From the NCBI GenBank assembly GCA_964419225.1, contig CAYQPF010000042.1, positions 1 to 33,268 on the forward strand: a stretch of 33,268 nt of DNA, in the 5' to 3' direction. The notes under the pieces are model-generated. The model was not told the origin of the DNA. It ran no database searches and saw nothing but the letters and a program-made list of their open reading frames with translations. A program made the translations under genes and the position numbers. Origin of the DNA: CAYQPF01 sp964419225. Lineage in GTDB: Bacteria > Cloacimonadota > Cloacimonadia > Cloacimonadales > CAYQPF01. Shown in pieces: positions 1 to 8,586 of the stretch. The stretch's first letter is position 1; each line of letters begins with the position of its first letter.

Positions 1-67
1 CGACGTCTCGTCGATTGGTAACTGCTAAAGTATAACATGGCAATATTTATGCAGACGAGACGTCTGC
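1..67. repeat. Inverted repeat GACGAGACGTC with internal hairpin
   Basis: Bases 2-12 are the exact reverse complement of 54-64 (GACGAGACGTC). The right copy sits inside its own hairpin at 51-67, with arm GCAGACG, loop AGA and arm CGTCTGC. The left side may continue beyond the window edge. Confidence 0.6.
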
Positions 68-203
68 AATTCCTGTAGAACAACACATCTCAGAACACGG
101 ACTTTCACCGACTGTCACTGACTTACACGGACAAAGGAGGAGATCTGAAAGTATAGTGTTTCCTGAGTGGCCTTATAGTTCGACAACCCATTCCAGGATA
201 GGA

Positions 204-231
204 GTCAGGCGTCAGTCGCCAGGCATCAGGA
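204..231. repeat. Degenerate 7-bp tandem array (GTCAGGC type)
   Basis: Four consecutive heptamers read GTCAGGC, GTCAGTC, GCCAGGC, ATCAGGA. The period is exactly 7 and the units are imperfect. It belongs with the other 7-bp-period arrays in this window. Confidence 0.7.
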
Positions 232-249
232 GAGAAAACCCATCCCCGA

Positions 250-274
250 CCCTTCCCTTTTAATAAGGGAAGGG
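250..274. repeat. Perfect 10-bp hairpin (CCCTTCCCTT arms)
   Basis: Left arm CCCTTCCCTT (250-259), loop TTAAT, right arm AAGGGAAGGG (265-274). It has the same design as the pyrimidine/purine-arm hairpins at 21749-21771 and 26526-26548, but different arm sequences. No T-tract follows, so it is not an obvious terminator. Confidence 0.75.
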
Positions 275-341
275 AGGTGAAATAGGATCCGCCTTTTAAA
301 TCCTTCTGAATCACGGCACAGATTAAAGGATGTCACGGATT

Positions 342-373
342 TGTAGGGGCAGACGTGGGAGTCTGCCCCTACA
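342..373. repeat. 13-bp hairpin, loop GTGGGA, CTACA tail
   Basis: Arm TGTAGGGGCAGAC (342-354), loop GTGGGA, arm GTCTGCCCCTACA (361-373). The loop and tail are the same as in the hairpins at 21999-22020 and 26479-26500, where the core arm is GGGCTGAC instead of GGGCAGAC. The A-to-T change in one arm is matched by T-to-A in the other. Confidence 0.8.
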
Positions 374-425
374 TCCGTTTATTCTATACTGTACAAGTTG
401 GGAATTGATATATTTGACAAAGGTC

Positions 426-470
426 TGGACAAATTGGACTGTATTGACTATATGGATTATAAGGACAAAT
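426..470 (+). repeat. Degenerate 9-bp tandem array (TGGAC start)
   Basis: Units starting at 426, 435, 444, 453 and 462 begin TGGAC, TGGAC, TTGAC, TGGAT, AGGAC, each followed by four A+T-rich bases. Five units have a strict 9-bp spacing, after which the phase is lost. This period differs from the 7-bp arrays elsewhere. Confidence 0.6.
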
Positions 471-536
471 ATAGGAAAAATGGATAGATTGGAGCGGAAA
501 TTGCTTAATGAAATAAAAAAATCTCATTTTCCGGAG

Positions 537-591
537 TTATCTCACGCGGAGCCACGGGGCTGCGGAGAGAGAAAGAGGAAAAGAGAAAATT
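537..591 (+). repeat. ATTATCTCACGCG dispersed element, copy A
   Basis: It starts TTATCTCACGCGGAG and continues into CGGAGAGAGAAAGAGG and AAAAGAGAA. Two further copies lie at about 9968-10020 (+) and 17640-17695 (reverse complement). The start and the purine-rich tail are best conserved and the middle is variable. Confidence 0.7.
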
Positions 592-691
592 TTTGACATT
601 AGTTGTGTGAAAGTTAGCCTGATCAGCTTAAGTTAATGATATTGGTTAGGTATTAGGAAATTTAAGAATAATACATAGAATAGGAGAAATC

Positions 692-3600
692 ATGAACAAG
701 GTAATGAAATTTTTTCTGGTAGCAGTACTACTGGGAATGGCGTTTAATTTGCTATCTGTTCCGGCATATCCAGGCAGAGTGGAAGTCACTCAGCCTGATG
801 GCAGATCTCTGGAAGTAAGTATCAAAGGGGATGAAGTTATACATTGGTTTTCCTCTACAGATGGTTACACATTGCTTTATGATCAAAATGGTTATTTAAA
901 CTATGCCAAGAAGAGTGGTAATGGTGATCTTGTATGTACTGAAATTCATGCAAAGGACACAGCCCGCAGAAGCAGTTCGGAAAGATCATTCCTGAGCGGA
1001 ATTGAGAAGAACTTATTTTACAGTCAGACTCAGATTACATTGCTTAAGGCAATCCGGAATGTAAGAGACAGAGAGCAGCGTATATTCCCGCCGATGGGAA
1101 GCAGAAAATTAGTCATGATTTTGATGGGCTTTACAGATTTACCTTTTAGCAAGACACAAGCTGAGTTCAGTAATTTAATGAATCAAGCCAATTATGGGGT
1201 CAATGGTGCCTATGGCAGTGTAAAAAAATGGGTCAATGATGTATCATTTGAGCAGTTAATATTGACAACAGATGTTAAAGGACCGTTTACAGCGTCGCAC
1301 AACAAAGCTTATTACGGCGGGAATAACACTTCCGGGGATGACACCAGACCGGGGGAATTAGTCACAGAAGCTGTAACCCTGGCAGACACTTTAATAGATT
1401 ATACAGAATATGACAACGATGATGATGGAAACGTGGACGGTGTTTATGTTATTTATGCCGGGCACGGAGAAGAATCAGGTGGTGGAGCTGATTGTATCTG
1501 GTCACATACCGGGACAATAACCCCTGTTGTCTTGGACAGTGTATCCATAGCTGATTATTCCTGTTCTGCAGAATTAGCGGGAAGTACCGGTAATGCCATC
1601 ACCAATATAGGTGTTATTTGTCATGAATTCAGTCATTCCTTAGGATTACCGGATTTATATGACACGGATTTTGCCGGGAGTGGCGGGCAGTCATTTGATT
1701 TAGGGACATGGGATCCCATGGCGACAGGTTTATGGAATGATGAGGGCAGACGTCCGCCCTATCACAACAGTCACACTTTGAATACATTGGGTTGGCAGGT
1801 ATCCACGAATTTATTTACCTCATCTTTTGTAATTATCCGGAAATTGGAAGAGAATAATGTATCTTATAAATTACCTACAGCAACGGCAAATGAGTATTTC
1901 CTGTTTGAAAACAGACAACAGATAAGCTGGGATTATTATGTGCCTTATCATGGCATGCTGGTATATCATGTTGATTTAAATTATGCCGGCTGGCAGAATA
2001 ACGCGGTTAATGCAGTTCCGACACATCAGGGACTGGATTTGGAAGAGGCAGATGATCTGCGGAATTTAGCAACATTTTCAGGAGATCCTTTCCCGGGAAC
2101 GCCCAATTTTATGTCTTTTACAGATGCTACAGTACCAAATTCCAAGAGTTGGGCTGGAGTTAACACAAATAAGCCGATTACAAATATTAGAGAAACAAGT
2201 GGGATGATCACATTTTCCTTCATGGGTTGGGATGTGAATACCCCAATATACCTGATGGCAACTACAGAATCTCATTCTCAGATCAATTTAACCTGGGCAC
2301 CGTCACTGGAACATAACACTGTAATGCTGGCTTTCAGTACTACACCTAATTTTGGTACGCCTGTGAATGGTACCAATTATATGGTAGGCCAGATAATAGC
2401 CGGTGGTGGAACTGTTATTTACAAGGGAACCGGAACCAGTTTCAATCATTATGGACTGACTCCGAATACTGCTTACTACTACAAACTTTGGACTTATTAT
2501 GATAACAATACATATTCACCGGGTATGACAGCAACTGCAACTACTTCACCAGTACAGCAATCGCTGCCATACACTCAGAGTTTCAATAATGCTCCACAAG
2601 GGTGGACATCGATAGACAACAATAATAACAATCCACCTCAGGTATGGGCAGTAGGTAATTTTGCAGGTGGCTTGACTGGGAGCGGAAACTACGCGTTTTT
2701 GAATAGTGATGCGTACGGAGCTGGTGGTCATCAGAATGCAGACTTGATTTCACCCACATTTACCCTGAACATGATCCCCTCTTTAACGATTCAGTTTAAG
2801 CACTATTTTGAATCGTATCCCGGTTCCTCGGCTTCTTTTTACTATTCGACAAATCATGGAGCTACCTGGACGTTGGTTCAAGCTTGGAGCCAGTATGATA
2901 CAACAAATCCATTAACTTCGATTTACACCATTAGTGGTTTACTAGGCAGGACACACATAATTTTCAAATGGAAATATGTGGGTTCCTGGGCGTATTGGTG
3001 GTGTGTGGATGAAGTTCAGATAACACCTGCAGGTGGAGGCTTGAATCCGCCAACAAATTTTGCCGTAAATGTTGTACCGGATGCTAATAATTTAATTAAT
3101 GTTGTGTTGACCTGGAGTCCTCCTGCAGCGAAAGCTATAGCGGGAGAAAACAGTAATCAACTTACAAGAAATGCCTCTGATAGAGAACCGGGCATGTTAG
3201 ACAGAGATTTAACCGGATACATAGTATATAGAAACGGGTCAGAAATTCAGACAATTACCAATCCAGCGATTTTAACATACACAGATATGAATGTACCGAA
3301 CGGGACATACACTTATGGAGTTTCAGCGACATATTCTGCACCTACTCCTGGAGAATCAGAACCAGCCGGGCCAATACAAGTTGTAATCAATTATGGGGCA
3401 CAGCAGATACCATTATCTGCAGGGTGGAACATGATCTCTTTAAATGTGACACCTTCCAACACAGCCGTAGAACCTGTATTCAATAGTATTGCCGAAAATC
3501 TTCAGCAAGTCAATGGAGTAGAAGGAATTTACATTCCGGATAATCCGTTAAGCACTTTGACGAAGGTTAGTGACGGCAGAGCCTATTTTGTGAAAGTAAG

Positions 3601-4555
3601 TCAGGCAGATACTTTGACAGTATTTGGGAGTTTCATTCCAATCACGAGTCAGATCGAATGTACAAGCGGGTGGAATTTTGTAGCTTATTATCCGATGACC
3701 TCGCAGAGTGTGGGCACAGCTTTACAGTCAGTCCAGTCCTGGATAACACAGGTTAAGGGATCTGGTGGGATTTATACTCCTGCTAATCCATATAACACAC
3801 TTACAGATATGGATCCGGGTAAAGGTTACTGGTTGAAGTTGAATGGCAGCCATCCTTTGGTTTATTCAGCCAACAGATATAAGATAGTAAATGATGAACA
3901 GGCACAGGAAAGACAAGATCAGGCATCAGAGGAAGTTGAATTAGCTGTAACGGTTTTAACGCAGAGTGAAGTCGTTTTAACTCAGGTAGTTAATGGAGAA
4001 GCCGGGTTATATTTAGGAGCATTTTGTGGAGAAGAATTAAGAGGCTACAGTGAATTACAGAATATATCAGACAGAGTTGCTGCATTGCTTCAGATCTTTA
4101 CAGAGACCCAGGGCGAAGAGCTTCAATTTAAACTGTACAATTCACAAACTCAGGTTTGGGAAGATTTACCAGGAACAATTCTAAGTGAACCGGGAGTAAC
4201 AATAGGAAATTATCAGTCAGGTAATTTCTTTATTCTGAACCGTAATACAACTGGTGCTAATGATCAGACGCATCCTGTAAAGACAGAGATAAATTCTGTT
4301 TATCCGAATCCATTCAATCCCACAACAACCATTAGTTTTAGTTTAAAGAATGATTCTGAAGCCAAGGTCGAGATATACAATATCAAGGGTCAATTAATCA
4401 AAATGTTACTGAATAAAAAGCTCACAGCCGGCAGTCACAAAATTGAATGGAATGGTACAGATTCCAGAAATAAGAGCATGTCCAGCGGAGTATATTTCTG
4501 CAAACTGACAGCAGACGGGAAATCACACAATTTGAAATTGATGCTGATAAAGTAA
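692..4555 (+). CDS. Secreted M6-family metalloprotease with sorting domain
   Basis: A 1287-aa exported peptidase. Residues 1-25 form a Sec signal peptide, followed by a propeptide-like region to about residue 140. The catalytic domain carries the zinc motif HEFSH (H311, E312, H315) and then GLPDLYD, the signature of M6 (immune inhibitor A-like) peptidases. Downstream are an FN3-like region (about 515-625), a jelly-roll/MAM-like domain (about 630-780), another FN3-like domain, two GWN repeat segments (sequence GWNMIS and GWNFVA), and a module around 1085-1180 that recurs at the start of the next gene. The C-terminus (about 1202-1287, YPNPFNP to the final K) is a type A/FlgD-Ig-like sorting domain, so surface anchoring or release by a Por-like system is inferred. 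AGGAG precedes the ATG. The TAA stop overlaps the ribosome-binding site of the next gene, so the two are an operon. Family call is firm; substrate unknown. Confidence 0.92.
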   Translation: MNKVMKFFLVAVLLGMAFNLLSVPAYPGRVEVTQPDGRSLEVSIKGDEVIHWFSSTDGYTLLYDQNGYLNYAKKSGNGDLVCTEIHAKDTARRSSSERSFLSGIEKNLFYSQTQITLLKAIRNVRDREQRIFPPMGSRKLVMILMGFTDLPFSKTQAEFSNLMNQANYGVNGAYGSVKKWVNDVSFEQLILTTDVKGPFTASHNKAYYGGNNTSGDDTRPGELVTEAVTLADTLIDYTEYDNDDDGNVDGVYVIYAGHGEESGGGADCIWSHTGTITPVVLDSVSIADYSCSAELAGSTGNAITNIGVICHEFSHSLGLPDLYDTDFAGSGGQSFDLGTWDPMATGLWNDEGRRPPYHNSHTLNTLGWQVSTNLFTSSFVIIRKLEENNVSYKLPTATANEYFLFENRQQISWDYYVPYHGMLVYHVDLNYAGWQNNAVNAVPTHQGLDLEEADDLRNLATFSGDPFPGTPNFMSFTDATVPNSKSWAGVNTNKPITNIRETSGMITFSFMGWDVNTPIYLMATTESHSQINLTWAPSLEHNTVMLAFSTTPNFGTPVNGTNYMVGQIIAGGGTVIYKGTGTSFNHYGLTPNTAYYYKLWTYYDNNTYSPGMTATATTSPVQQSLPYTQSFNNAPQGWTSIDNNNNNPPQVWAVGNFAGGLTGSGNYAFLNSDAYGAGGHQNADLISPTFTLNMIPSLTIQFKHYFESYPGSSASFYYSTNHGATWTLVQAWSQYDTTNPLTSIYTISGLLGRTHIIFKWKYVGSWAYWWCVDEVQITPAGGGLNPPTNFAVNVVPDANNLINVVLTWSPPAAKAIAGENSNQLTRNASDREPGMLDRDLTGYIVYRNGSEIQTITNPAILTYTDMNVPNGTYTYGVSATYSAPTPGESEPAGPIQVVINYGAQQIPLSAGWNMISLNVTPSNTAVEPVFNSIAENLQQVNGVEGIYIPDNPLSTLTKVSDGRAYFVKVSQADTLTVFGSFIPITSQIECTSGWNFVAYYPMTSQSVGTALQSVQSWITQVKGSGGIYTPANPYNTLTDMDPGKGYWLKLNGSHPLVYSANRYKIVNDEQAQERQDQASEEVELAVTVLTQSEVVLTQVVNGEAGLYLGAFCGEELRGYSELQNISDRVAALLQIFTETQGEELQFKLYNSQTQVWEDLPGTILSEPGVTIGNYQSGNFFILNRNTTGANDQTHPVKTEINSVYPNPFNPTTTISFSLKNDSEAKVEIYNIKGQLIKMLLNKKLTAGSHKIEWNGTDSRNKSMSSGVYFCKLTADGKSHNLKLMLIK

Positions 4556-4565
4556 GGAGTATTTA

Positions 4566-6395
4566 ATGAAGAATATATTTTGTTTAAGTTTGCTGCTGAT
4601 AAGTAGCATTGTACTGTTTGCAGTTGATCCTTGGGGTACTCCCGCAGAATTATCAGGATCCATGTCAATTATGACCGGAGTTCGGGTAAATAATCAGGCT
4701 GCAGAGGCACAGGATGTTTTAGCGGCTTTTGTAACTGTAGAAGGACAGGAAATCCTGAGAGGAAAATCTGCACTGTCTATCAATAATAATATTGCCGGTT
4801 GTTTATTACAGGTTTTTACAGAGACAAACGGTGAAGTAGTTCATTTCAAGATTTGGGATGAGAGTGCACAGCAGATCATTACTCCTTTGACTACCTTAAA
4901 CAGCGAAGTAAACGGCAGTATTGGTTCCTGGCCGGAAAATCTTTTCTGGGTGGAATTAGTAAATAGTCCGGTGAATAATGCTTATTTGAGTCAAATATCG
5001 ATTAATGGCAGCCCTTTGAGCGAATTTAACACCGCTCTGCTTAATTATACTTATTTCTTGCCTTGGGGAGCTACTCAGATTCCGACTGTGACTGCAACCG
5101 CAGTGAATAATGCAGCAAATGTGAATATTCAGCAGGCATCTTCTCCCAACGGAACAGCTACGATTACAGTAACTGCAACAGACGATACAACAATCAGAGT
5201 TTATCATGTGAATTTTCTTGTTAAAAATATAGTATTAGATCTTCCTGCCACGATTAATTATCAGGAAGACAGTAATAATGTTTTAGATTTATCACAGTAT
5301 CTTACAGTAAATTACTACGATCTGGAAGATATGTCTTTGTATGCATATGGGAATTCACATATTACCATTACCTTAGATGGTTTAAATGCCACAATAATTC
5401 CTCAGGCAGACTGGAATGGAACAGAAACGATAACATTTACGGTCAATTGCCCTGATACCAGAGTATCTGCAACAGATAATATCGTAATTACGATTGATCC
5501 TGTGAATGATGCACCGTTAATAGATTTGCCCTTTAGTTTTACAACTCTGGAAGATGAGCCGATCACAGTTGATTTTACTCCATTTGTCGGAGATATAGAC
5601 AGTCCCTTCAGTAGTTTCAGCGTTTCATGTACACCGAATGAAAATGTAAATATAACTGCGAATGGACTAATTGTTACAATGACACCGTCACCGAATTGGA
5701 ATGGTACCCAGGCCTTGGAATTTATTCTGAGTGACAGTGTAGCGGTTACCCGTGGAAGCAATGTAAGTAAAAAGGTATCAAGAGCAATTGCCACAGATAT
5801 TGTTTATTTAGTAGCGACACCCGTGAATGATCCACTTCAGATCTTAAGTTTTTTACCAGCTGATACTGTAATCACTGCACATGTGGGTGATACTTTATCC
5901 TTTATAGTAGATGTTTTTGACTATGATAACACCAATTTTTCGTATTTATGGGAGTTAAATGGATTCAATCAGCACAATCCGTCCGATAGTCTTCGACTTA
6001 TATTTAGCAATAGCGGACAGTATGTAGTAAGAATTACAGTAGGTGACGGGGTTTTTAGTTCAATCATAACCTGGCATGTGAATGTTACCTTGGGGGTTAA
6101 TGATCCAGAGATACCAGGAGTAACTTTGTTAAGACAGAATTATCCTAATCCTTTTAATCCCAGCACTTCTATCAAATTTAGTTTGAGAGAATCCGAGAAA
6201 GTGAAGATTAATATTTTCAACGCGAAGGGTCAAAAAATCAAGACACTTGCAGATAAAAGTATGTCAGCCGGAGAACATCAATTAGTGTGGGATGGCCGGA
6301 ATGATACTGGCCATACCATGGGCTCAGGCATATATCTGATCAAGATGGAAACTAAATCCTATAATAAGATCGTGAAAGCGATCTTAGTCAAATAG
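4566..6395 (+). CDS. Secreted cadherin/Ig-like adhesin-type protein with sorting domain
   Basis: 609 aa with a signal peptide (about 1-18) and no catalytic motif. Order: a module at about 25-125 (DVLAAF, ILRG, LLQVFTETNGE) matching the pre-C-terminal module of the upstream protease; a cadherin-like beta-sandwich (about 138-220, opening LSQISINGSPLSEF and closing TTIRVYHVNF); two tandem cadherin/Ig repeats ending in PVNDAP and PVNDP with internal WNGT; a PKD-like stretch; and the sorting domain from about 523. AAGGAG directly overlaps the stop of the preceding gene, with a 10-nt gap. A strong intrinsic terminator follows. A likely role is surface adhesion or substrate binding accompanying the protease. 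This is inferred from domain type and operon only. Confidence 0.88.
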   Translation: MKNIFCLSLLLISSIVLFAVDPWGTPAELSGSMSIMTGVRVNNQAAEAQDVLAAFVTVEGQEILRGKSALSINNNIAGCLLQVFTETNGEVVHFKIWDESAQQIITPLTTLNSEVNGSIGSWPENLFWVELVNSPVNNAYLSQISINGSPLSEFNTALLNYTYFLPWGATQIPTVTATAVNNAANVNIQQASSPNGTATITVTATDDTTIRVYHVNFLVKNIVLDLPATINYQEDSNNVLDLSQYLTVNYYDLEDMSLYAYGNSHITITLDGLNATIIPQADWNGTETITFTVNCPDTRVSATDNIVITIDPVNDAPLIDLPFSFTTLEDEPITVDFTPFVGDIDSPFSSFSVSCTPNENVNITANGLIVTMTPSPNWNGTQALEFILSDSVAVTRGSNVSKKVSRAIATDIVYLVATPVNDPLQILSFLPADTVITAHVGDTLSFIVDVFDYDNTNFSYLWELNGFNQHNPSDSLRLIFSNSGQYVVRITVGDGVFSSIITWHVNVTLGVNDPEIPGVTLLRQNYPNPFNPSTSIKFSLRESEKVKINIFNAKGQKIKTLADKSMSAGEHQLVWDGRNDTGHTMGSGIYLIKMETKSYNKIVKAILVK

Positions 6396-6429
6396 GCATT
6401 AGCATGCAGCATTAATTGAGTTAAATTTA

Positions 6430-6461
6430 GGGCAGACGGATAGGTCTGCTCTTTTTTTTTT
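6430..6461 (+). terminator. Intrinsic terminator of the M6 protease operon
   Basis: Stem GCAGAC/GTCTGC, extended to 8 bp by one G-T and one G-C pair, loop GGATAG, followed by ten Ts (6452-6461). It lies 35 bases after the stop of the second secreted protein. The stem core GGCAGAC is the same word as in the dispersed hairpin at 342-373. Confidence 0.9.
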
Positions 6462-6502
6462 GAGGAAAAGTTATTATATTCTACAACAAAATGATTTATT
6501 AC

Positions 6503-6532
6503 TTGACGATAAATAAAAAGTTTCTTTTTATA
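6503..6532 (+). promoter_or_regulatory. Candidate sigma-70-type promoter of the motA operon
   Basis: TTGACG (6503-6508), an 18-bp spacer, then TTTATA (6527-6532), about 45 bases upstream of the motA ATG and just after the preceding terminator. The -35 is good and the -10 is moderate in an A+T-rich leader, so chance matches are possible. Confidence 0.45.
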
Positions 6533-6576
6533 GAAATATGGAAATATGTTTCCAAACATAGTATAGGAAGGTTAAT

Positions 6577-7425
6577 ATGGCACTTGTGGGCATAATTGTT
6601 GTTTTGGTAGCGGTAATAGGTGGTTTCATGTTTGCCGGAGGTAATCCCATACTTCTTTTTCAGCCAGCTGAGTTTATTGTAATTCTTGGAGCGGCAGCGG
6701 GAAGTTTGTTGATCATGGCGAACAAATCGACGGTTAAGAAGATGATGGCAGCCATACCCGGCATATTTAAGGCACATGCTCAGACTAAGCAGGATTATTT
6801 GGATCTGCTTAAAACATTTTATGATCTTTTTGTACTTGCTCAAAAGGAAGGTATCATTGGAATTGAAAGGCATATAGAAAAGCCCAAGGAAAGTGAGATT
6901 CTCAATAAGAACAAAATCTTAATGCACAACGATTATATTCAGGATTTTTTTTGTGATACAATGAAGCTTATTCTTACTGGTCTTTCTTATACGGATGTAG
7001 AAAATGTTTTAGACAATGATATTGAGGTTTATGAAGAGGAACGGAAAATTGTTCCTGCGAAAATTGGATCAGTAGCGGATTCATTACCTGGTTTGGGTAT
7101 TGTTGCTGCGGTTTTGGGTATTATTATCACGATGAAGTCTATTGATCAGGGAGCTGAAGTTGTAGGTGAACACGTTGCTGCAGCTTTGGTGGGTACCTTT
7201 TTGGGTATTTTATTTTGTTACGGTTTTTTAGGACCAATGGCCGCTAATGTTGAGCATTCAGTGGAAGAAGAGATCCTTTATTTAAAAACTATAAAAAGTT
7301 GCATCGTATCTTTTTCGAAGGGTAATGCTCCGATTATCACAGTAGAACTTGCACGAAGAACCATTTTTTCAGAGTTTAGGCCATCTTTCAGTGAATTGGA
7401 AAATTATGTAAGGAATAAGCCTTAA
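6577..7425 (+). CDS. motA: Flagellar motor stator protein MotA
   Basis: 282 aa, usual MotA length. It is the ion-channel and torque-generating subunit of the inner-membrane stator, working as MotA5MotB2. Four hydrophobic segments are visible: two near the N-terminus (about 3-20 and 33-48) and two after a large cytoplasmic loop (about 168-188 and 198-220). The third carries the conserved proline in DSLPGLGIVAAVLGIIITM and the fourth ends FLGPMAA, the two prolines known to couple proton flow to torque. The loop contains the charged FDLFVLAQKEGIIGIE-like region that contacts FliG in known systems. AGGAAGG precedes the ATG. The stop TAA shares its last A with the motB ATG. No flagellar structural gene is in the window, so use with a flagellum is inferred. 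Confidence 0.93.
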   Translation: MALVGIIVVLVAVIGGFMFAGGNPILLFQPAEFIVILGAAAGSLLIMANKSTVKKMMAAIPGIFKAHAQTKQDYLDLLKTFYDLFVLAQKEGIIGIERHIEKPKESEILNKNKILMHNDYIQDFFCDTMKLILTGLSYTDVENVLDNDIEVYEEERKIVPAKIGSVADSLPGLGIVAAVLGIIITMKSIDQGAEVVGEHVAAALVGTFLGILFCYGFLGPMAANVEHSVEEEILYLKTIKSCIVSFSKGNAPIITVELARRTIFSEFRPSFSELENYVRNKP

Positions 7426-8246
7426 TGCCGGATAATAACGAACTTCAGCCGATAATAGTCAAAAAAGTCCACAAGGGTCACAAAGCACATAGTACAGCTT
7501 GGAAAGTGGCGTTTGCAGATTTCATGACAGCGATGATGGCTTTTTTCATAGTAATGTGGGTATTGGCACAATCTCAGAGTATGAAGGCTGCTTTGGCAGC
7601 ATATTTTAAAGATCCTACGGGCGTTACCAATAAAAGAGGCCGTTCCTTTGTAGAAATGAAGTCAGAAAAAATAACTACTCAAACAGTGCAGAGAGTCACG
7701 AATCTTAATGAGCAAAAGAAACTGAAAGTGATGAAGGAAAGATTGGTCAAGGAATTAGAGAATAATCCTACTTTCAAAGAAATGACCAAGAATATCCAGG
7801 TGACTTTTACAAAAGAGGGGATGGTCATAGATTTACTGAAATCTGATGTATATTTCGAAGTTGGAAGTGCTGTATTGAAGCCATCTGCATCAGGACTAAT
7901 TCAGGAGATAGGGACAATTCTATCAGAATTGCCCAATCATATTTCGGTCTATGGCTATACAGATGCCCGGCCATTTTCCCGAAGGATAAAAGGATATGAC
8001 AATTTTAATTTGAGTGCAGACAGATCGAATGCTGCCCGGTTTTCACTTATAAAGGGAGGAATGCCGGAATTTCAGTTTGATGAAATACGAGGTTTTGCCG
8101 ACAGAAATCTCAAAGATCCCGACAATCCACTGGATGATATCAACCGGAGGATCAGTATTCTGGTCAAATATGCCGGAGATTCTGATTCTTTGATGGTTGC
8201 ACCTATGGATAAAATAAATGAATCTATACCTCAGGAGGTAGAATGA
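7425..8246 (+). CDS. motB: Flagellar motor stator protein MotB
   Basis: 273 aa. MotB is the peptidoglycan-anchored half of the stator. The single transmembrane helix (about 26-48, WKVAFADFMTAMMAFFIVMW) contains Asp32, the proton-binding residue, at the same number as in E. coli. A charged linker of about 100 residues follows. The OmpA/MotB peptidoglycan-binding domain runs from about 135 to 265 (YFEVGSAVLKPSA, YGYTDARPF, NLSADRSNAAR, NRRISILVKY). It overlaps motA by one base and the next gene by four (ATGA), so the three are translationally coupled. All key residues look intact. Confidence 0.95.
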   Translation: MPDNNELQPIIVKKVHKGHKAHSTAWKVAFADFMTAMMAFFIVMWVLAQSQSMKAALAAYFKDPTGVTNKRGRSFVEMKSEKITTQTVQRVTNLNEQKKLKVMKERLVKELENNPTFKEMTKNIQVTFTKEGMVIDLLKSDVYFEVGSAVLKPSASGLIQEIGTILSELPNHISVYGYTDARPFSRRIKGYDNFNLSADRSNAARFSLIKGGMPEFQFDEIRGFADRNLKDPDNPLDDINRRISILVKYAGDSDSLMVAPMDKINESIPQEVE

Positions 8247-8584
8247 CACTATTATATGCAAATTGTGGAATTAATTGTGCCGGGTGCGGTGCTTATCAGG
8301 CGACCCAGGCCAACAGTGACGAAAAGAGAAAAGAAGTTGCTGCCGAATGGAGCAAAGCTTATGGGCATGAATTTGATTTTAAAGACATTAATTGTAACGG
8401 ATGCCGTTCCGAAGGTGTTCTATTCAGTTATTGCGGGCAGTGTGAAATTAGAGCCTGTGTGAATACTCACAAATTGGAAAATTGTGCACATTGTTCTGAA
8501 TATACATGTGAAAAATTAGATAAATTCTTATCTTTTGCCACAGGTGTTAAAGAAAATCTGGAAGCGATCAGAGCGACATTATAG
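8243..8584 (+). CDS. DUF3795 cysteine-rich protein
   Basis: 113 aa, small and soluble, without signal peptide. The N-terminus has C-x3-C-x2-C (CGINCAGC) followed by GAY, the opening signature of the DUF3795 family. Further cysteines lie in CNGC, YCGQC, RACV and CAHCSEYTC, giving about a dozen in all. That suggests metal or Fe-S binding, but the biochemical function of the family is unknown to me. AGGAGG sits 5 bases before the ATG, inside the end of motB, and the ATG overlaps the motB stop. The next gene (tag) starts two bases after this stop. Operon position is clear; a role in motility or repair is not. Confidence 0.85.
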   Translation: MTLLYANCGINCAGCGAYQATQANSDEKRKEVAAEWSKAYGHEFDFKDINCNGCRSEGVLFSYCGQCEIRACVNTHKLENCAHCSEYTCEKLDKFLSFATGVKENLEAIRATL

Positions 8585-8586
8585 CA

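Larger units (their letters stand above)
1..691. other. Repeat-rich gap, no convincing gene
   Basis: No open frame here has a ribosome-binding site or a recognisable protein. The two short frames (about 123-314 minus and 330-596 plus) run through hairpins and tandem words and are judged spurious. The stretch holds several repeat types, listed separately: a GACGAGACGTC inverted repeat, a 7-bp-period array, a 10-bp perfect hairpin, a 13-bp hairpin, a 9-bp-period array and one copy of the ATTATCTCACGCG element. Around 98-131 and 311-341 are loose repeats of CACGGAC/CACGGAT words. The last 90 bases are the A+T-rich leader of the metalloprotease gene. Confidence 0.7.

Noticed and set aside
123..314. 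63-codon minus-strand frame
   Set aside because: It runs through the heptamer array and the CCCTTCCCTT hairpin; composition is typical of repeat translation.
330..596. 88-codon plus-strand frame
   Set aside because: It crosses a hairpin, the 9-bp array and a dispersed element, has no ribosome-binding site and no recognisable protein.
593..598. Perfect TTGACA as -35 for the M6 protease operon
   Set aside because: No acceptable -10 lies 16-18 bases downstream (AGCCTG/GCCTGA).
1743..1760. Near-palindrome AGGGCAGACGTCCGCCCT inside the M6 gene, similar to the intergenic hairpin word
   Set aside because: It encodes EGRRPPY, which fits the family pattern around the catalytic domain, so a hairpin insertion is not needed.
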